64,000 nt of DNA from CAWATG01 sp963785035 (GTDB lineage Bacteria; Actinomycetota; Acidimicrobiia; IMCC26256; CAWATG01): assembly GCA_963785035.1 (NCBI GenBank), contig CAWATG010000008.1, positions 1 through 64,000 of the forward strand. Direction: 5' to 3'. The notes under the pieces were generated by a model. It made no database searches and was not told the origin of the DNA. It saw nothing but the letters and a program-made list of their open reading frames with translations. Position numbers and translations under genes: made by a program. This document shows positions 63,582 through 64,000 of this stretch, piece after piece; position 1 is the stretch's first letter; each line of letters begins with the position of its first letter.

Positions 63582-64000
63582 CCGCGCTTGATCAGGACCT
63601 CATCGACGTGCGTGTCGGACGTGACGATCCGGTTGGATCGGCGCTCGCGACTCGTGTGCACGCGTCGGTCGGTGAGCTGCTCACACAACGTCACGCCACC
63701 GACGAGGAGGCGGGTCGTGCGCGGATCTCACTCCAAGACGAGCGGGCACTGTCACGCAAGCTGATCGCCGATGAGCTTGCCCGTCTCGCGAACGAGGCAT
63801 TCGAGTCCGGTACCGAGCCGCTGAGTGAGCGTGACGAGGGTGAGCTGGCAGCGGCGGTGTTCGACCGACTTCATGGCCTTGGTCGTCTCCAGCCGATGCT
63901 TGATGACCCGAACGTGCGTGACATCCACATCTCCGGCCATGCCCGCGTCTGGCTTGAGTTGCGCAACGGGGGCAAGATCGCCGGTCCCGCGATCGCGGAT
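63578..64000 (+). CDS. CpaF/TadA secretion ATPase, N-terminal part (cut by window end)
   Basis: The ATG overlaps the CpaE-like stop (ATGA). The 141 visible residues include a helical N-domain and the conserved LGRLQPMLDDPNVRDIHISG, typical of the CpaF/VirB11-like secretion ATPases before their Walker A. The catalytic part lies beyond the window. It should power the Tad-like or conjugative machine of the element. Confidence 0.85.
   Translation, partial: MTALDQDLIDVRVGRDDPVGSALATRVHASVGELLTQRHATDEEAGRARISLQDERALSRKLIADELARLANEAFESGTEPLSERDEGELAAAVFDRLHGLGRLQPMLDDPNVRDIHISGHARVWLELRNGGKIAGPAIAD

Overview
The window is high-G+C actinobacterial chromosome, most likely from the class Acidimicrobiia. 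The evidence is the backbone gene order (metG-tatD-G5 protein-rsmA-ispE, then glmU-prs-rplY-pth-mfd-mazG), which is the classical actinobacterial arrangement. Supporting signs are a bS22-type ribosomal mini-protein, an F420-type luciferase-like oxidoreductase, a P450 and a secreted protein built from DGGIFAFGDA-type repeats. The genus cannot be named from sequence alone.

Positions 1-2050 hold debris: the C-terminal end of an RHS protein with two frame changes, a small membrane ORF, and an IS630-family transposase with an internal deletion. Positions 2054-18826 are the housekeeping block: an AbrB-like regulator with a zinc ribbon, Met-tRNA synthetase, TatD, a cell-wall G5/DPBB protein, RsmA, IspE, bS22, tRNA-Gln, GlmU, PRPP synthetase, bL25, Pth, Mfd, a PPIase and MazG. 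Positions 18908-39827 are a mixed metabolic and envelope region: P450, LLM oxidoreductase, NlpC/P60 hydrolase, two MBL-fold proteins (one with its metal ligands lost), a CoA-ester lyase, acyl-CoA dehydrogenase, MaoC hydratase, ABC exporter, SGNH protein, epimerase-like cupin, an FtsH-like AAA protease, CcdA and a MOSC protein.

From the initiator tRNA-Met gene (39878-39954) onward the window is mobile DNA. A tyrosine integrase, an excisionase and a MobF (TrwC-type) relaxase/helicase lie next to the tRNA. A decayed copy of the tRNA 3' part lies at 59460-59503. Between them is about 10 kb of cargo. It includes a tight three-gene operon (MerR-HTH SF2 helicase, small zinc protein, PIN-like protein) whose promoter carries three AGGTTG repeats at an exact 10-bp period. 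Next to it are remnants of a DGQHR/DndB-like gene, a kinase-Nudix fusion coupled to a HemW-like radical SAM protein, the wreck of a metallophosphoesterase-NACHT protein, a deoxyribosyltransferase-like protein and the end of an AbiEii-type nucleotidyltransferase. This reads as a partly decayed defence island. From 59792 to the window end a second module runs rightward: sigma-like protein, lipoprotein, secreted protein, SAF-domain protein, CpaE-like and CpaF-like ATPases. It resembles the Tad/conjugation module of actinobacterial integrative elements.

Arrays of a GTGAG word precede three separate gene starts of the mobile region (40.9, 48.5 and 59.7 kb), and a 38-bp repeat (33/38 identical) flanks the cargo, so one element-encoded regulator may control them all.

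Many conserved genes, including essential ones (metG, rplY, also mfd and mazG), are interrupted by single-base frame changes. This is best explained by indel errors in the assembly, so frameshifted genes in the backbone are annotated here as functional. In the mobile region true decay and sequence error cannot be separated.
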